Shown: positions 47,060 through 60,295 of the stretch, one piece after another
How positions within the stretch are numbered: the stretch's first letter is position 1
Layout of the letters: every line of letters begins with the position of its first letter
Assembly (NCBI RefSeq): GCF_958979055.1
Contig: NC_084896.1
Coordinates: 23,446,501-23,510,500 of the forward strand
Source of the DNA: Alnus glutinosa
Lineage: Eukaryota; Streptophyta; Magnoliopsida; Fagales; Betulaceae
Direction of reading: 5' to 3'
Length of the DNA: 64,000 bases
Notes under the pieces: model-generated
The model's input: only the letters and a program-made list of their open reading frames with translations
Databases searched by the model: none
Told to the model about the DNA's origin: nothing
Program-made: the position numbers and the translations under genes

Positions 47060-47695
47060 GACGAGAATGTCCAGTAATTTGGGTAGTTATTGTGAGAGGG
47101 TTCACGTAGAATTCAATTGCCCAGTGTTAAATCACTATCAATTCCATAAGCTTAATCTTATAAGAAATGGTAAATTTAATTATTTAACCAATTTTTTAAC
47201 ACCGGCCACCTACCTAGACAGTTGAACCTTATAGACAGATATTGTGGGAGGGAGGGAGAGAGAGAGAGAGAGATTGCCCAAATAAATTTTGAGTTGCTCA
47301 GCTGTTAAATCATCAACTATTTCAAAAGCATAAGCTTATAGGAAAGTGTAAATTTAATTATTTAACTAATATTCTAATACTGGCCACCTACCCCGATAGT
47401 TGAGCCCTACAGGCAAATATTGTGAGAGAGTTCAGTTGCCCAAATAAATTGAGTTGTCCGGTTGTTAAATCACCATCAATTACAAAAGCTTAAGCTTCTA
47501 GAAAATGATAAATTTAATTATTTAACTAATATTCTAATACCGGCCACCTAGCAGAACAGTTGAGCCCTACAAGTAGATATTGTGAGGGAGATTGAATTCA
47601 TGTAGAAATTAGTTGCCCAAATAAATTTTGAGCCGTCCAACTATTAAATTTAATTATTTAACTAATATTTTAAAACGCGACAATACCCAAAGCAC
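47060..47695. repeat. Tandem array of about 165-180-bp units
   Basis: About three and a half diverged copies in head-to-tail order. Each has TTGCCCA, a GTTAAATCA block, TAAGCTT, AAATTTAATTATTTAAC, a CGGCCACCTA or TGGCCACCTA block and an ATATTGTG(A/G)GAG end. Units begin near 47080, 47260, 47425 and 47590 (partial). Non-coding minisatellite or small satellite. Confidence 0.75.
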
Positions 47696-49624
47696 CCTAC
47701 ACAAACTCTCACAATTGCGAATAAAACATTAGCAAAGGTGTAAAAGAGAAAATCCTGATGTAACAACACATAAGAAAAGGTGCATGGGAGAGAGCACCTG
47801 ATGAATGTTGAATGGCTCATCAAAAGGAACAACAAAAATGAGAAAATGACTCATTAAGGATTGAGATGAGGGGCTTGGAGAGTGCCCAATCCAAGTTAAG
47901 GGTATGTTTCAAAAAGGTGTTTCCATGAAACCCCTTTTGCACATTAAAAAAGAAAAAATCATCCTATATATTTGGAAGGATGAAGTCCAATCAATATAAA
48001 CACTATTAGATTATGTTTTAAAAATGTTTCCAATTTGAGGATTAGTAGCATCAATTTCTTTTTATGCCCCCGATTCACATTTTATCAAAAATTATATTCT
48101 CGGAACAAAAATATTAACAAATAACTTAAACACAAAACGCTTCTAAAATTACAAAAACAAAAAATACCATCCACAATGCGCACAACTCTTTAGACCGTTA
48201 TATTACTATCAAACAACTTAATAATATAAAATTAAAAAAAAAAATCACTTTTACTATTACATTATTTTAATTATATAGCAACTATATTATAATCTATTAA
48301 ATAACAATATATCTCTTTTTTTTTGTTTGTTTAGGTCATAACAGGAGCAAGGCTGTCATGAGATCCAACGGCCACAACTAGAAGGAACCACAAACAACTA
48401 CCAAACAGTCTTTTTCTAAGGCGCAGATCTTTTTGGTTTCTTATATCCGTACAAGCTCCAAGGTGATTTGACGTGAAGAGGCCCCCACACCCATCAAATC
48501 CAAATCTTTGCCTCAGTCCAAGTAGTACCACTGCTCCAGCCTCTTTACAGCTGGACGGCTCCGATTGATTCTACCTCTCTGTCTCCCATCACCCCTCCAC
48601 TCAGATCCTTTCCCTCCAAATCCTCTCTCTCTCTCTGCCTTCTCACTTCCTCTTACGTGGCTTCTACCCGTCATGCCCACGTCACGCTCACAAGACTTCT
48701 CTCCCCCCCTCCCCCTCCCCCCCAAAATACGCATTGTCTAATCAACACGTGGGTCCCCAACCATACTACTCTACCACATTGGTGTAATTTCATGAACTCC
48801 AGGGACAACCCAGGGAAAATGAAAAATAGTAATTTGTCCAATTTTATAATTAGCTCCTTCTAAACAAATGTTATTTATTTCACTACCCCATATTTTTATT
48901 TTTTTGTTTTTTTTTTAATTATTATGTACTATCAATTCCATCGCATCGTATCTGAAAGAAACTGTGCAATAAAAAGACAAACAAATGTGCCGTTTAAATA
49001 GTTCAGATCCTCGTTCGACATCTACGGATTTGAGACTAGATGTACTGCAACCCACTGACCGTACTTCCTGTCGGGCACGTGGCACAGACCCACTGGGCCA
49101 TTAATAAAACATCATAAATTCCTATCCCGAAATTACCCTCACACATCAATCACAAATACCTACAACTACAAGGGTGTTTTGGAGAGAGCTTGGTAAATAA
49201 AAATGAGTTCGGCTCCATGCAGAGAGAGATGATTGAATAAAAGCGGTTTTGGGAATAATTGAGACATCATTAGACCGTCACAATAGAGACAAGAGTGTGC
49301 GTACTCTTAAACTACATCTTTTTCATTGACCAAAATGCCCATAACAAAGTAGGTAATGGCTAATGCCCCCAGCCTGGACCTCAAGTATTTATATAATATA
49401 TATATATGATGGGTAAATAAATATGAAATAAAATTAAGAAAAATCCCTCTTCCCTAAGACCTCCCTGCAATCTTGACCGTCCATCTTATACTCGAAACGA
49501 CGAAAAGAAAACTTTAATGACGATTACATTTAAAAAAAAAAAAAAAAAAAAAAGATAAAGAGACCTCTCTTTCTCTGACAAAAGATGTGAAAAAGAGAGA
49601 GAAATACGGCTGGATGGGGCTTAT
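47696..49624. other. Spacer before the cyclin gene; nothing coding seen
   Basis: AT-rich until a C/T-rich stretch at 48560-48725 (with CCCCCC runs), then ordinary sequence and poly(A) at 49531-49553. The last part should hold the 3' UTR of the cyclin gene. Confidence 0.5.
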
Positions 49625-51173
49625 CTACCGCTGCTGTACATCCGGGGCAGGGGATCGCAGCCGCTTGAAGGACGGCTCGGCTTCCGCTAAGCCGGTGGGG
49701 CCGGGGTACTCGGAACGCGTGTCGCAGCTCCCACACGCAGCGGCGTCGAGCACGCCTATGGGGCTCGGAGGCGGCGCCGGCTCGACTGTCTGCTCTTTAA
49801 GGCGGGCTGCGGGACACGTGTCGATCAGATACTCCTGCATTAGTTGGAGACAGCTTCTCACCATTTCCTGTACCCAAAAACAAAAAAGGCCAAAAAAGCC
49901 CCCCAAAAAATATATTACACAGCTTTCTATGCTCTCCCTTGGAATTTTTCTCACAAAGAAAAAAAACAAACATTTATTCACAAAACGACCCAAGTAAAAT
50001 GATAAAACTATACTCAGGCCACAGAATAATACTTTGTTTACTCTCTCGTGGAAAACCACCGGCATTTTGCTATCCACCACCGGCGAATCAGAACCTTCAG
50101 CAGTGGCAGTGGCACTGGCACAAAGCACGGCCGCTGCTGCTACTGTCGATGGCGCGAAACCCAAGAAATCGATCGCTGAAATATTAATCAAATAAAATTT
50201 AAACTATTAGCAATATATTGTAATATGTTCTGAAGGAAAAAATAAAGAATGCGACTAGAAAATGGAATTGGGTTCGGGTTTGGATTTTGGATTACCACGG
50301 GTGGTGCTGAGAATGAGATCCGAAGAAGCGGAGAAGACCCTGTTGAAGAGCTCGGGTGAAGGAGTGGAAGAAGAAGAAGATGGAAGCTTGGAGATGAAAT
50401 AATCGAGGAAATCGAAAGGCGTGACGGAGCGCAATCTCCAATTGAGAATGGTCATAACCCAGAGCTCCATTCGCTGGACTGTTCTCGGGGCGAACACGAA
50501 ATCCGGGCAGAATACTTGGAGGTCCAGAAGCAGTGGGACATGGAGCTCCTCCATTTTCGCCGCCAAAGACAAGCACGCCACCGATAGCAGCTGAAACGGC
50601 CACCCATTTGGTTGCTGAAAAGGAAAAGAGAACAAAAACGAGCATAGCTGACACTATTAGATTCTCTCATGGAAACCCCCACATTTTCTCGGAAAATCTG
50701 AAACCTTTCCTGGAAAATTATCATACCCGAAGAGAATGCGACGAGAGAAAACGGTCCAAGTAGTTCACCGAGAGGAACGCCGTTACTGGTCTGAAGCGAT
50801 AGTACGCGTGCACCTGTGTCACACGTACAAAAACCAATCCAGAAAATCAATACCGATACGTACACATGTACGTATTTTGGTATGTGGGTGATAAAGTGCG
50901 TACCTTTAAGATCCAGTTGATGGAGTCCTGGCGAGCGGTGATGTCGATCGAGCGGTCACGGCAGCGCCTGAGGTAGTCCGGGTGGGGCACGTGTTGGGGC
51001 TCCGAGTCGATGAGCATGGAAACGGTGGACTCATCGGACGGCGGAGCATAGGCGAAGAGGGACGACGGAGGGCGGTGGGAGATCCACGTGTCGGCTACCC
51101 AGGAGGCCACTTCGCCGGCGTCTTCGCCGCAGTATAGGCTATCATCGGCAGAGTAGTCCGGCGAGCGAGACAT
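49625..51173 (-). CDS. CYCD1: D-type cyclin, CYCD1-like
   Basis: Regulatory subunit of cyclin-dependent kinase acting at G1/S. The minus-strand exons are 50904-51173, 50727-50813, 50296-50614, 50033-50175 and 49625-49867, joining to 353 residues. LYCGE (residues 13-17) is the LxCxE retinoblastoma-binding motif of plant D cyclins. The cyclin box covers roughly residues 75-200: ARQDSINWILKVHAYYRFRP, VNYLDRFLSSHSL, then SVACLSLAAKMEE and LNWRLRSVTPFDFLDYF. The C-terminal cyclin domain follows (IDFLGFAPSTVAAAAVLCAS). The Pro/Glu/Ser-rich tail could be a PEST-type instability region. Length and motif order match remembered CYCD1;1 better than CYCD2/3. ATG at 51173 was chosen as it is the first in-frame ATG; an out-of-frame upstream ATG is at 51285. 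Confidence 0.92.
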
Positions 51174-51285
51174 TGGCACGGAGAGAGTAAAAGACTAGCG
51201 GAGTGTTGCCTGAGGCCACAGCATTGGTTCCGGCGGTGTGACGGAGACGGCTGTGACTGGTTGGAGTTCTGGTGGGTTTGCTCAT
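51142..51285 (-). other. Possible overlapping upstream ORF of the cyclin gene
   Basis: An ATG at 51285 opens a 47-codon frame that stops at 51142, overlapping the cyclin start (51173) by 32 bases in another frame. If included in the 5' UTR it would be expected to lower translation of the cyclin. The region is preceded on the minus strand by a GA-rich tract (complement of 51322-51375) that looks like 5' UTR. Transcript start unknown. Confidence 0.4.
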
Positions 51286-51945
51286 GGCTCGCTTGTGTTT
51301 GGGTATAGCATAGTCTTTATTGGCTCTCTCTCTCTCTCTCACTCCCACTCCCACTCTCACTCTCACTCTCTCACCCTCAAAAATTTTCTCTTTTTTATTT
51401 AATTACTATTTTTTTTTTTTTTTTTGGGGATAATTTTTTACTTTGTAATAGCTCACATAGTTCTTTTCATTGTGTCGTTTTAACTTCTAACTTTTAACTT
51501 ATAAGTAAGGATTGATTGGGTTTGAGATTTTAAAAAATGTGACTTAAAATTACAATTTAAAATGTGTAATTTGAAAAAAATAATTTTTAAAAATGCAGTG
51601 AAACGTTTGGCAAAATCGTAGTTTAACATTTAAAATTACAAATTAATCTTTAAAATTCTGCGTTTTCAAAAAAGCACCATCTTACCTGCGATTTGAAAAA
51701 AACAGATTTTCTGTGTTTTCAAATCACAATTTATAAAAATACAGTTCTCAAACGATTTATGTTCTGCGATTTGGTTTAAAATTATACTTATTGTCTACGA
51801 AATCACAATCTCAAACGCACCCTAAATATGGTCTTAATATATTATTCATCGATGTTTGAATTTTTAAGTGTTTTAATATTTGAACGAAATACAATTCTCA
51901 AGGATTCAAGCATTACCATAACATGGTTTTTGTATAATTATCGTA

Positions 51946-51984
<39 letters not shown>

Positions 51985-51988
<4 letters not shown>

Positions 51989-52092
51989 CTATTTGCAGCA
52001 TTAAATATAATTAAATATATTTATAATTTCCTATCTATATTTTACTGTTTAAATTTTATTTAATTATATTTAATGCTGTAAAAAGCACTATA
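51985..52092. repeat. Short perfect-ended hairpin (MITE-like)
   Basis: AGTGCTATTTGCAGCATTAA at the left is mirrored at the right (TTAATGCTGTAAAAAGCACT), with ATATAATTAAAT / ATTTAATTATAT extending the stem around a loop of about 40 bases. It adjoins a long TA run at 51949-51984. Confidence 0.7.
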
Positions 52093-52510
52093 TATTCGCT
52101 GTATAACAATATGTACAATATTAAATATTTAAAATCTATAAATCATAAAATAAATCCTCTCCCCCACAAAATCCAACTCCGTTTGTATGAAAGGTGACAA
52201 GCTATTGGTGGTGGTATTGACAAACGAGGAGATGTCACGTGGAGCAGAGGTATTATGATTGTCCATGCCTTTTTTTTCGCCAAAAAAAAAAAATAATAAG
52301 AAGGAAATAAATAAAAATGATGTTAAAAATTACATTTTTATGTTATAAATATTTTATAATGCTGACGTCACAATCTCAATAAATTACTGAATTAGTTATT
52401 GTTAAAAAAATATATATTTATATATATTGATTGGAACTGCTACATCAACATTGCACAATAATTATGAGATAAAAATGTAATAGTAGTATTTCTATGCTTG
52501 TTTATGAAAA

Positions 52511-52689
52511 GAGTAATGCTAGATATTATATTCATATTCAACCACATCATCTTGGGCTAATATGGTAATTCTCATCCGTCTTTTAATTTTTTAATTTTTT
52601 TTTTTTTTTAACAACGACCGATTCAAAGATCCATAAGCACTGTCATAGCAGTTTAATAAGATAGAAGTATAATACGGAGCATTACTTTC
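52511..52689. mobile_element. GAGTAATGCT-type MITE
   Basis: Inverted ends GAGTAATGCTAGATATTATA and GTATAATACGGAGCATTACT. Non-coding, same end motif as the MITEs in the MRS2 introns. Target duplication not clear. Confidence 0.6.
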
Positions 52690-53532
52690 ATCCGAAACAA
52701 AAGTACAATTCCTTGCTAGTAAAATCAGTGATATTTCATTGTGGGGATATGCATTTAAGAGTAGGAATCTTTAGGGCAAGCTTAATAAATTGAATGGTGG
52801 TCAATTCTTTAAGGCTATTAATATGTAGAATGTAATATTGATGGAAAATGACCGTATGGTAATCAATTATTTGTTTGAAATGTACATAATTTGGATAGAT
52901 GATTGTGAGAGATCATTTATGAAACTTATCTGACTAAATAAAAATTGAGTTGTCCAACTACTTACCCAATCAAATAAATAATTGGTCTCTTACAATCACC
53001 GTTTATTCCTTGAATAAATAACTATAAACGATCCTGATACGTTGGAAAATTACTTTTTCCCACCAAAGAAAAAGGAGACATGTTATTCTCCCAAACTCTT
53101 GTTTAACTTTTTTTCAAATCTACCATTAGATATGTGAATTCACGTATGAATTCTACAGATTTAATAATATATATATATATCGGCAAAGCATAAAAAAATT
53201 TGCCGATAAATATATATTTATTGTTCAACTCCTTTGTTGTGATGGCAAAGCAAGCCCCTCCTCTCTTGGTGGCCCGTGGGTGTGGACACGTGGCCTTTTC
53301 ACCATTTTTTTTTCCCAGTTTTATTTTACAAAATACAAATGGCAAGAAATATGGTAAAATTGCTTACGTGGCATTAACTTGGAGAGTCTGGAGACCCTTC
53401 CACCACCATATGTTTTTTTGCTTTTTTTTTTCTTTGTAAATATAATAAAAAAAAAAAAAAATTTGTTAACATGTACCATTTGATGTGGCAAAACTAACAA
53501 TTTTTGAGGAAATGAGTGAAATGATAAACATG

Positions 53533-53571
<39 letters not shown>

Positions 53572-54049
53572 GAAGGAGCTAGAATCCGAGTTTAAAAACC
53601 CAAGAAGAAAATTTAAATCAACCGAAAATCTAAGGTCATGTTTGGATAACACATATTTTTATTATATTTTATTATTTTTCAAATATATGTTTGGGTTGTG
53701 TTGTTAAATTTAAATTTTATTTAAGTTTTATCTAATTTTTTTCAATTTTATCTCAAATTTTTTAAACTATCCGAACATAATTTACACCAAAGCCTCTTCC
53801 CTCCTCCCTTTTTGCCTACCACACACTGATTTTAGTCCTTTTTGTGTACCCGAGAGAGTTATTTGCAATTTAGTGAAACCCAGGGACTAATTTTGCATTT
53901 TTTTCAAAGTAAAATGCAACAAATCTCTTTCTTTCTTTCTTTCTTCTTTTTCTTCTTCTTTTTTTTTTTTTAATATTTGACTTTTTGCCTTTTGGTTTAT
54001 AATAAGAATTACACATCTCTCTCTCTCTCTCTCTCTCTATGTGATATTT

Positions 54050-54968
54050 TCTTCCTTGAAAGCCCCCATGTGAGTATGGCTTTCACCGGGAGGGAGTGGC
54101 CTCACGCCTCCCTCCTCCTGGTGGTGATTTTCCCTCTGGTTCCTCGTGAGTCGGGGGTGATTTTCTGTTCCCCTTGGCTTGTTCCAGTGAGGACAGATTT
54201 CTCCCAACAAATAAGGTTGTAGAACTTTTGTTTACCCCGACTAAATCCGGTAGTAGATGTGATTCTCCTAGTTTTTAAAGCTATGAAATTTGTTTATTTT
54301 GCTTTGTTTTTTCTTCTTCTCGTTCTCTAATAGGAAGGTTCATCTTGAAACGTCCGGTAGGGAGTTATTGTTATCGTTCGTGTCACCAGTGGAGCGTATG
54401 GCTGGACTTCATCCTTTCCTCTATTTTTTGATGCCAAATCTTTGCTTCTCCACCGGCTTCTGAGAGAGACGCACCCCTTAGATGGGTCCACCGTCGACTT
54501 CTAGTCCTGCCGTCGTTTTCTTCAGCTGTGTGGGTTATCGGTGAGCGGCGCGTGGCCATCACGTGCCAAGGAGGTTTCCTTCTTGCGCCGCGCGTGAAAG
54601 TCACGCTCCGCCTTTTTTCACTATGCAAAGGTGGCAACAGGAGACAGAGAGGTCGATCTACTACTGCGTAACTCTGGGGGAGGCGCGTGCCTTACACGCG
54701 CCGGTCTCCGGCGATGACAGTGCCCCTACTGTCGGCTTGGGTATTTTTTTGTTGGATGTGTTTGTGTATTCCTTTGTTTATATGTACAGTCTGTTTATGT
54801 ATGACTCAAATTTTATTGAAATTTTTATTGTAAGGGAGGCTTAAATGTAATTTTAGTAAGATTCTTCTAGCTTAGAGTGTTGGGGGTCTGTCCCTTAATT
54901 TTCAAGTTGTATGCTTTCGAACTTTTCAGTATCAATAATAGCACATGCTATTTGTTCAAAAAAAAAAT
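54050..54968 (+). mobile_element. Retroposon-like block with A-rich 3' end
   Basis: A GC-rich segment with CGCGTG/CACGCG motifs (54540-54720) is followed by a T-rich 3' UTR-like part and ends in an A-run at 54958-54967. It resembles in style 7862-8909 and 17162-17784. The left boundary is not defined and no domain was recognised. Confidence 0.4.
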
Positions 54969-56240
54969 TAACACATAAATTTATATCTTTTTAATAATAA
55001 AAGAAGGTAAAAATTTCATCATAGTTCCACGACCGGTTCAATGGTAAGGCAGATTAAGCCTTCGCTTAAGGCACCCTAATTTATAAAAGTCCCCCAAAAA
55101 TAGACCTTTCATATTGAATTTGTCTGGAAAAACAAGTTTTTTTTTTTTTTTTTGTTTAAAAAAATATATATATATATATGATGTAGCTTGTTTATACTTA
55201 CATCAGCTGTTGATTTTAGTTGATCATTATTACAACTTTACAAGTTCTGATCGCTTATTATCATTGTGCCGTTTATTTTAGCATATAACTAATTAAATCC
55301 TAATTACAATCGACTATCTTACTAGAAAGATAAGTATTATCTATTGAGAATAATATATTAACAAAACTTGAACATGAAAATTTAATTAGTAATTTTACAT
55401 CTCAAAAAGCTAGAAAAATGATTTTTAAATTATTATTTTTAATCTTTAGTATAAAAAATTATTGTATTAATATTTTGAAATCAAAAAGACCCTATTTATC
55501 TGTTTGCCTAAGGCCTCAGTTTTCATTATGCCACCCCTATGTAGTACAATATAATACAAGCATAGCACAATATAGTATTACTAGTACTCTAACATCCCCT
55601 CAAATTTAAGGCAAAAAGCTTGAAACTGTCTTAGAGTTTGAAAATCTATTTGCTTTTCCAAATCAGACCTCACCCTCTCATTGAGAGACCCATTGTATAA
55701 GCAATTAGGCTTGACCCTCCTTTCCAATTTTTGCAGCTGAATAAATTCCTATTAGAGAAAATGTCTAACTTCAAAACCAAATATTTTCATCTTTTTTTCT
55801 TTCTTTCTTTCTTTCTTTCTATTTGGTATTCTTCATAATACAGCAAGACATGGGTGATCTATTCAAAAGTTTGAATACACACCACCACTTTGCAATTTGC
55901 ATCACATTTTAAATTGTCATTCCTTCACAAAAGAAAGCAACAAGAATACTTTGGTTGTGCAAGGGCAGGCATGAAATAAAGGTACCTAAGATTCATTACT
56001 GAAACCTGTAATAGCATATTTTCATCTATAACAAGATAGATATATACGAGATTAACCAAGTATGCAACACCAAGTCAGTTTCTTTTGCTCAACTATACTG
56101 CTATATAATTTCTGACCCTCTTGTATTTTGCACTCAAGGACTATGACAGAATGAAAGAACGCCATAGGCACAGCAAATTCTAACAAATTCACTAGTATTT
56201 CTCCATTTCTGGTCAACAATGGCAAGCGGGAACTCAAAAG
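54969..56240. other. Spacer and 3' flank of the transporter gene
   Basis: Contains a fragment at about 55030-55545 with AAGGC-rich ends (CTTAAGGCACCCTAATTTAT ... GCCTAAGGCCTCAGTTTTC) that may be an old DNA transposon, and a (CTTT)n microsatellite at about 55793-55820. The last 200 bases should be the 3' UTR of the transporter. Confidence 0.45.
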
Positions 56241-59200
56241 TCAGAATGAAGGGAAGAACCTATTAAGGTTATAAGGCAATGCATAGAACTCCTCGCTCCT
56301 AGTATCCTGATTAAAGTACCTGAACTTCGCCCACCAATGCCTCCCACTATCTCGACGGGTTGAGCTTTGGCCACGGCTGAGAGTGGTATCCAACAAGAAA
56401 GCGACTATAATAGCCACAGTTGCCGGAGAAGAAAAAATCACTTGCACGATGTTGTTGAACTGCAAGAAATGCCGACCAAAATAATTTCAGATTACCATAA
56501 GAAAATTAAACAATGATGACTGATGAGCAAATGACAAAAGTAAACATACGCACCCATGTGGCACCAGTGTGGACAGGACCCCGACTGGATATCAATAGGT
56601 ATTCATTGAAATATTGAGGCACGCTAAGACCCATGAAGAGAGCAAAGCCTAGAATGAATTTTGTTCTGAAGCTATTTAGGTTGCAGAATTGAAGAAGAGC
56701 AAGGCCAGCTGAAACTGCTCAACCCAAAAACAGATTTTTAATGTTGTGCGAAAACAAATATTTAAGAAATTAAACAGTAGAACTAGAAACTCGTATTCAA
56801 AATATTTAAGAAAGATGTTTAGTGTTGTTTGTTCTTTATTTCTAAGTAACATCTCTTCAAGTAATCAATCAGTTGCATGACCATTTCCATCTCAATTAAC
56901 AATGTTGTTCATGGAACATAGCAGTCTTCTTTTTATTGCAATACAAGACGAAGAATCATTGTGTTTATGTCAATAAAATACTAGCTTTACTTTTGCTACA
57001 GCAAGTGGGAATGAATCATATGTCCTAGTTAAGAAATTTCCAGTACTTAAACATCAACCGATTTATGTGTTTAACAAAGTTCCAGATGACTTGAGTTTGA
57101 AATGAATTTTTAGACATAATTTTTGGGCCAAGTCTATTATACAGTTGCACAATAATGAAGGTATGTCATTTGTACAGTAAGGAGAGTTGAGAATGAAAAT
57201 TTCAATTGGATAAAATCAAAGCATAAAAGTAGGTTGATTTCTTCCTTTCTGATTAGAATCTCATTACCAGCTGGACAAATAGAGGCAAGCATCTACTCAT
57301 TCTAAGGCTTCATATTACTACTATTGGATGGCGGATGCTACAGGATCATGAACAAGGTAAAACTTGTGAACAAAATTTTATGGTTCTCTCTTTCTTTTGA
57401 GTACAGTGGAGATGCAAAACGGGAAAAAGGGGGGGGGGGGGGCGGGCGGGGGGTTGTGGGGTGTTGAGGTAACTGAATGGTTGGCTAAATATGACCGTAT
57501 AGATTGTCAAATCCTTCATGACATCCAAAGAGTTTATCTTGCCACTAGGTCAAAAAAAGAAAACCAAAAGAAAAAAAGGACAACGAAACAACAATAACAG
57601 CACCAACAAAAACTACTTCTTGGCTAGCACTTTAACCTAAGAAAACTGGAAGTTTCAGGGAAAACACAAACGAAGAAAGTTAGTCGTATGGCTCATGAAC
57701 ATGATGAGATGACTTCTATTAGCTTGGCATAGTTGAATAATTTGATATTTGTGGTTTTAGACATGTCTAAATGCCATTGAGACTGCCAGCAGAAGAAAAA
57801 TGGCCAAATCTGTAATTTAACTATAGCTGAAACTTGCAAGTGAATCTTGACAGATGCTGATCAGGCTGATTAACTAAACAAAAGATGGAAACTTTATAAG
57901 TGGAAGATCCCTAATGATTGTGAACTATGTCATCATGGTCTTTCATTACATTTTTCTTTTACAAATAGTTTAATTATTCATGTATCAACAGGATACAACT
58001 TGTCCCAAAGGAAAGAAGAGCAAAATCAAGTTTTCATATTCTACCTTTATTCTAGGATATTAATTAAATTATAAAATTAATTATTTTCTATCAGCTTAAG
58101 CTTTTGAAATAATTAGTAATTTAACATGGTATCAAAACAAAGATCCTGAATTTGAACTTTCACTCCACAATTTACCCACAATTTTAGTGAAATATTCAGC
58201 GTATTAAGCCTCACTTGTTGTGGGAGTATATTAGAGTATTAATTAAATGATTAAATTCACCATATCCTATTAACTTAAACTTTTAGGATAAATTCAAACT
58301 TTGTCTTAGTCATTCACCTTCCATTTCATTTAATTATTTCATATGTTAGTCCTCACTTATTAATAATAAGGGGGATTTTGAGCCTATACGTGAGAAAAAA
58401 TGTTAGAATATTAATTAAAGGACAAAAATATCTTACAAACCTCTCTCTAAAAGCGACATATATCTTTTAAGCTATTAAAAAAAGTATGTGAGAAGCACAT
58501 ACTAATAAAAAAAACATGTGTTTCTCACATGCTAAGGACACGTCACTTTTAGAGTCTAGTTTGTAAGAAATCTAGGAAATTTGTGTCCTTAAATTAATCG
58601 TTTCACATCAGATTAAGTTTTTGGAATAATTGGTGATTTAAACCAGTTGTCCTAAAAACTGAAGCTCATAAAAAATGGTAGACTTAATCATTTGAATTAA
58701 TATTCTAACACATATGCATCTATCTCATAATTCCTTTCTCCGCATTTTGTGGTCACTAAATTATAATTTCTCAAATTTTCATCTTCATCACTCATGTCTT
58801 ATGTACAATGCAAGCTTACTTTCTAACTCTAATATGACCATATACTATATTGCTTAGACAGAAGTAAAATAAAGGGGAAAGAAACTACACTACCCCCCTC
58901 TAACTACCATGCAATTTGCAATGTCCCACAATAATTCAATTTTTGCAATGTGCCCTACCAATCTACCACACAATTTTCAATGTCTCCCTCCCATTAGGAA
59001 AATCCTAACGGCTGGGGCAGGGGTATAATGGACATTTCACGTTACTCAAAATAACCAAAATATCCTATAGAAGATTTAAAAATAAAAAAAATAAAAAGCT
59101 CCAAAGATAATGAAAAAAAAAAAAGGCAAAAAACCTCCCACAGCTGGCCGTGGGTCATGCCAGACCCAAGGCCACCCTGTGGGTCCCCTCCCAATGAGGT

Positions 59201-59923
59201 TTTTTTAAAATAAATAAATAAAATTATATATATTAAGGTATAGTTGTCTTTTTTTTAATTTCATATCTAGTAGACATTTTATGTCACGTGACGCGCTTAC
59301 CGACTGAGTTAACAGAAAATCCTAATGGATGGAAAAAATTATATATTGAGTGGTAGATTGGTAGGGTACATTGCAAAAATTGAAACATTGGAGGGACATT
59401 GCAAATTGCATGTTAATTTGAGAAGGCAAGTATAGTTTCCATAAAATAAATAACTCAAACACAAATTTCAATGATCTTGATCACCGTAGACATGTAATAC
59501 GTACCCATATAGGCAAAGAGAACACAATATAATGCTGCCACAATTGGTAATGGAATAGAAGCAAGGATGGCCCCAAATTTTCCTGGACATGAATTAAGGA
59601 CAAAATTAAGACCATTAATTAAGTTAAATAAGCTAATTTTCTGAACAATATCAAATAAAAATGCATAGCCCCTATTCCCATTATTGCTTAAACAGAAAAG
59701 ATATCTCAAAATCACATCGAGTAAGAATGACCAACTACGCTACTAATTTATTTATACCACACCTAAAACAGAGAAGAAAAGCATGAATGCTGCCGATATT
59801 TGAATGACTCTTCTACTTCCAATCCGGGTTAATCCCAAAAGACCTGCATTTTCACTTTGAAAGGAATAAATAGTACATAATTAGATCGCATATTATTTTA
59901 TATATATGTGTGTGTATATATAT

Positions 59924-59964
<41 letters not shown>

Positions 59965-60236
59965 TAAATCGTGAAATATCTAACAGACTAAGATTTATCA
60001 TAAACCAATAATCAATAGATCTTCGAAAGCACTCTACAGAAAATTGTCATATTAAAAGCTACATTTGGATCCAATTTTCACAAGTTGATTGTGCATACAC
60101 TATAATTAAGTCATGCAAGAGCCAAACTTGTTGGAGTACACACGTGAGAGTGAGTGGTGAAATCCCACATCTAATCATAAACATAATTGAATCTAAATCT
60201 ATAAACTTGTGATTTTGGGTTAAAGTGGCATCCAAA

Positions 60237-60295
<59 letters not shown>

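Larger units (their letters stand above)
51174..53770. other. Spacer upstream of the cyclin gene, MITE-rich
   Basis: Includes the CT tract 51322-51375, a MITE-like block at about 51509-51824 (ends resembling TTGGGTTTGAGATT and AATCTCAAACGCACCCTA), the (TA)n run and hairpin at 51949-52092, a GAGTAATGCT MITE at 52511-52689, a GATTGTGAGAGA repeat at about 52850-53045 and poly(A) at 53531-53569. No gene seen. Confidence 0.5.

Noticed and set aside
48513..48734. Glycine/arginine-rich minus-strand frame
   Set aside because: It is the complement of a CT-rich tract; composition alone explains it.
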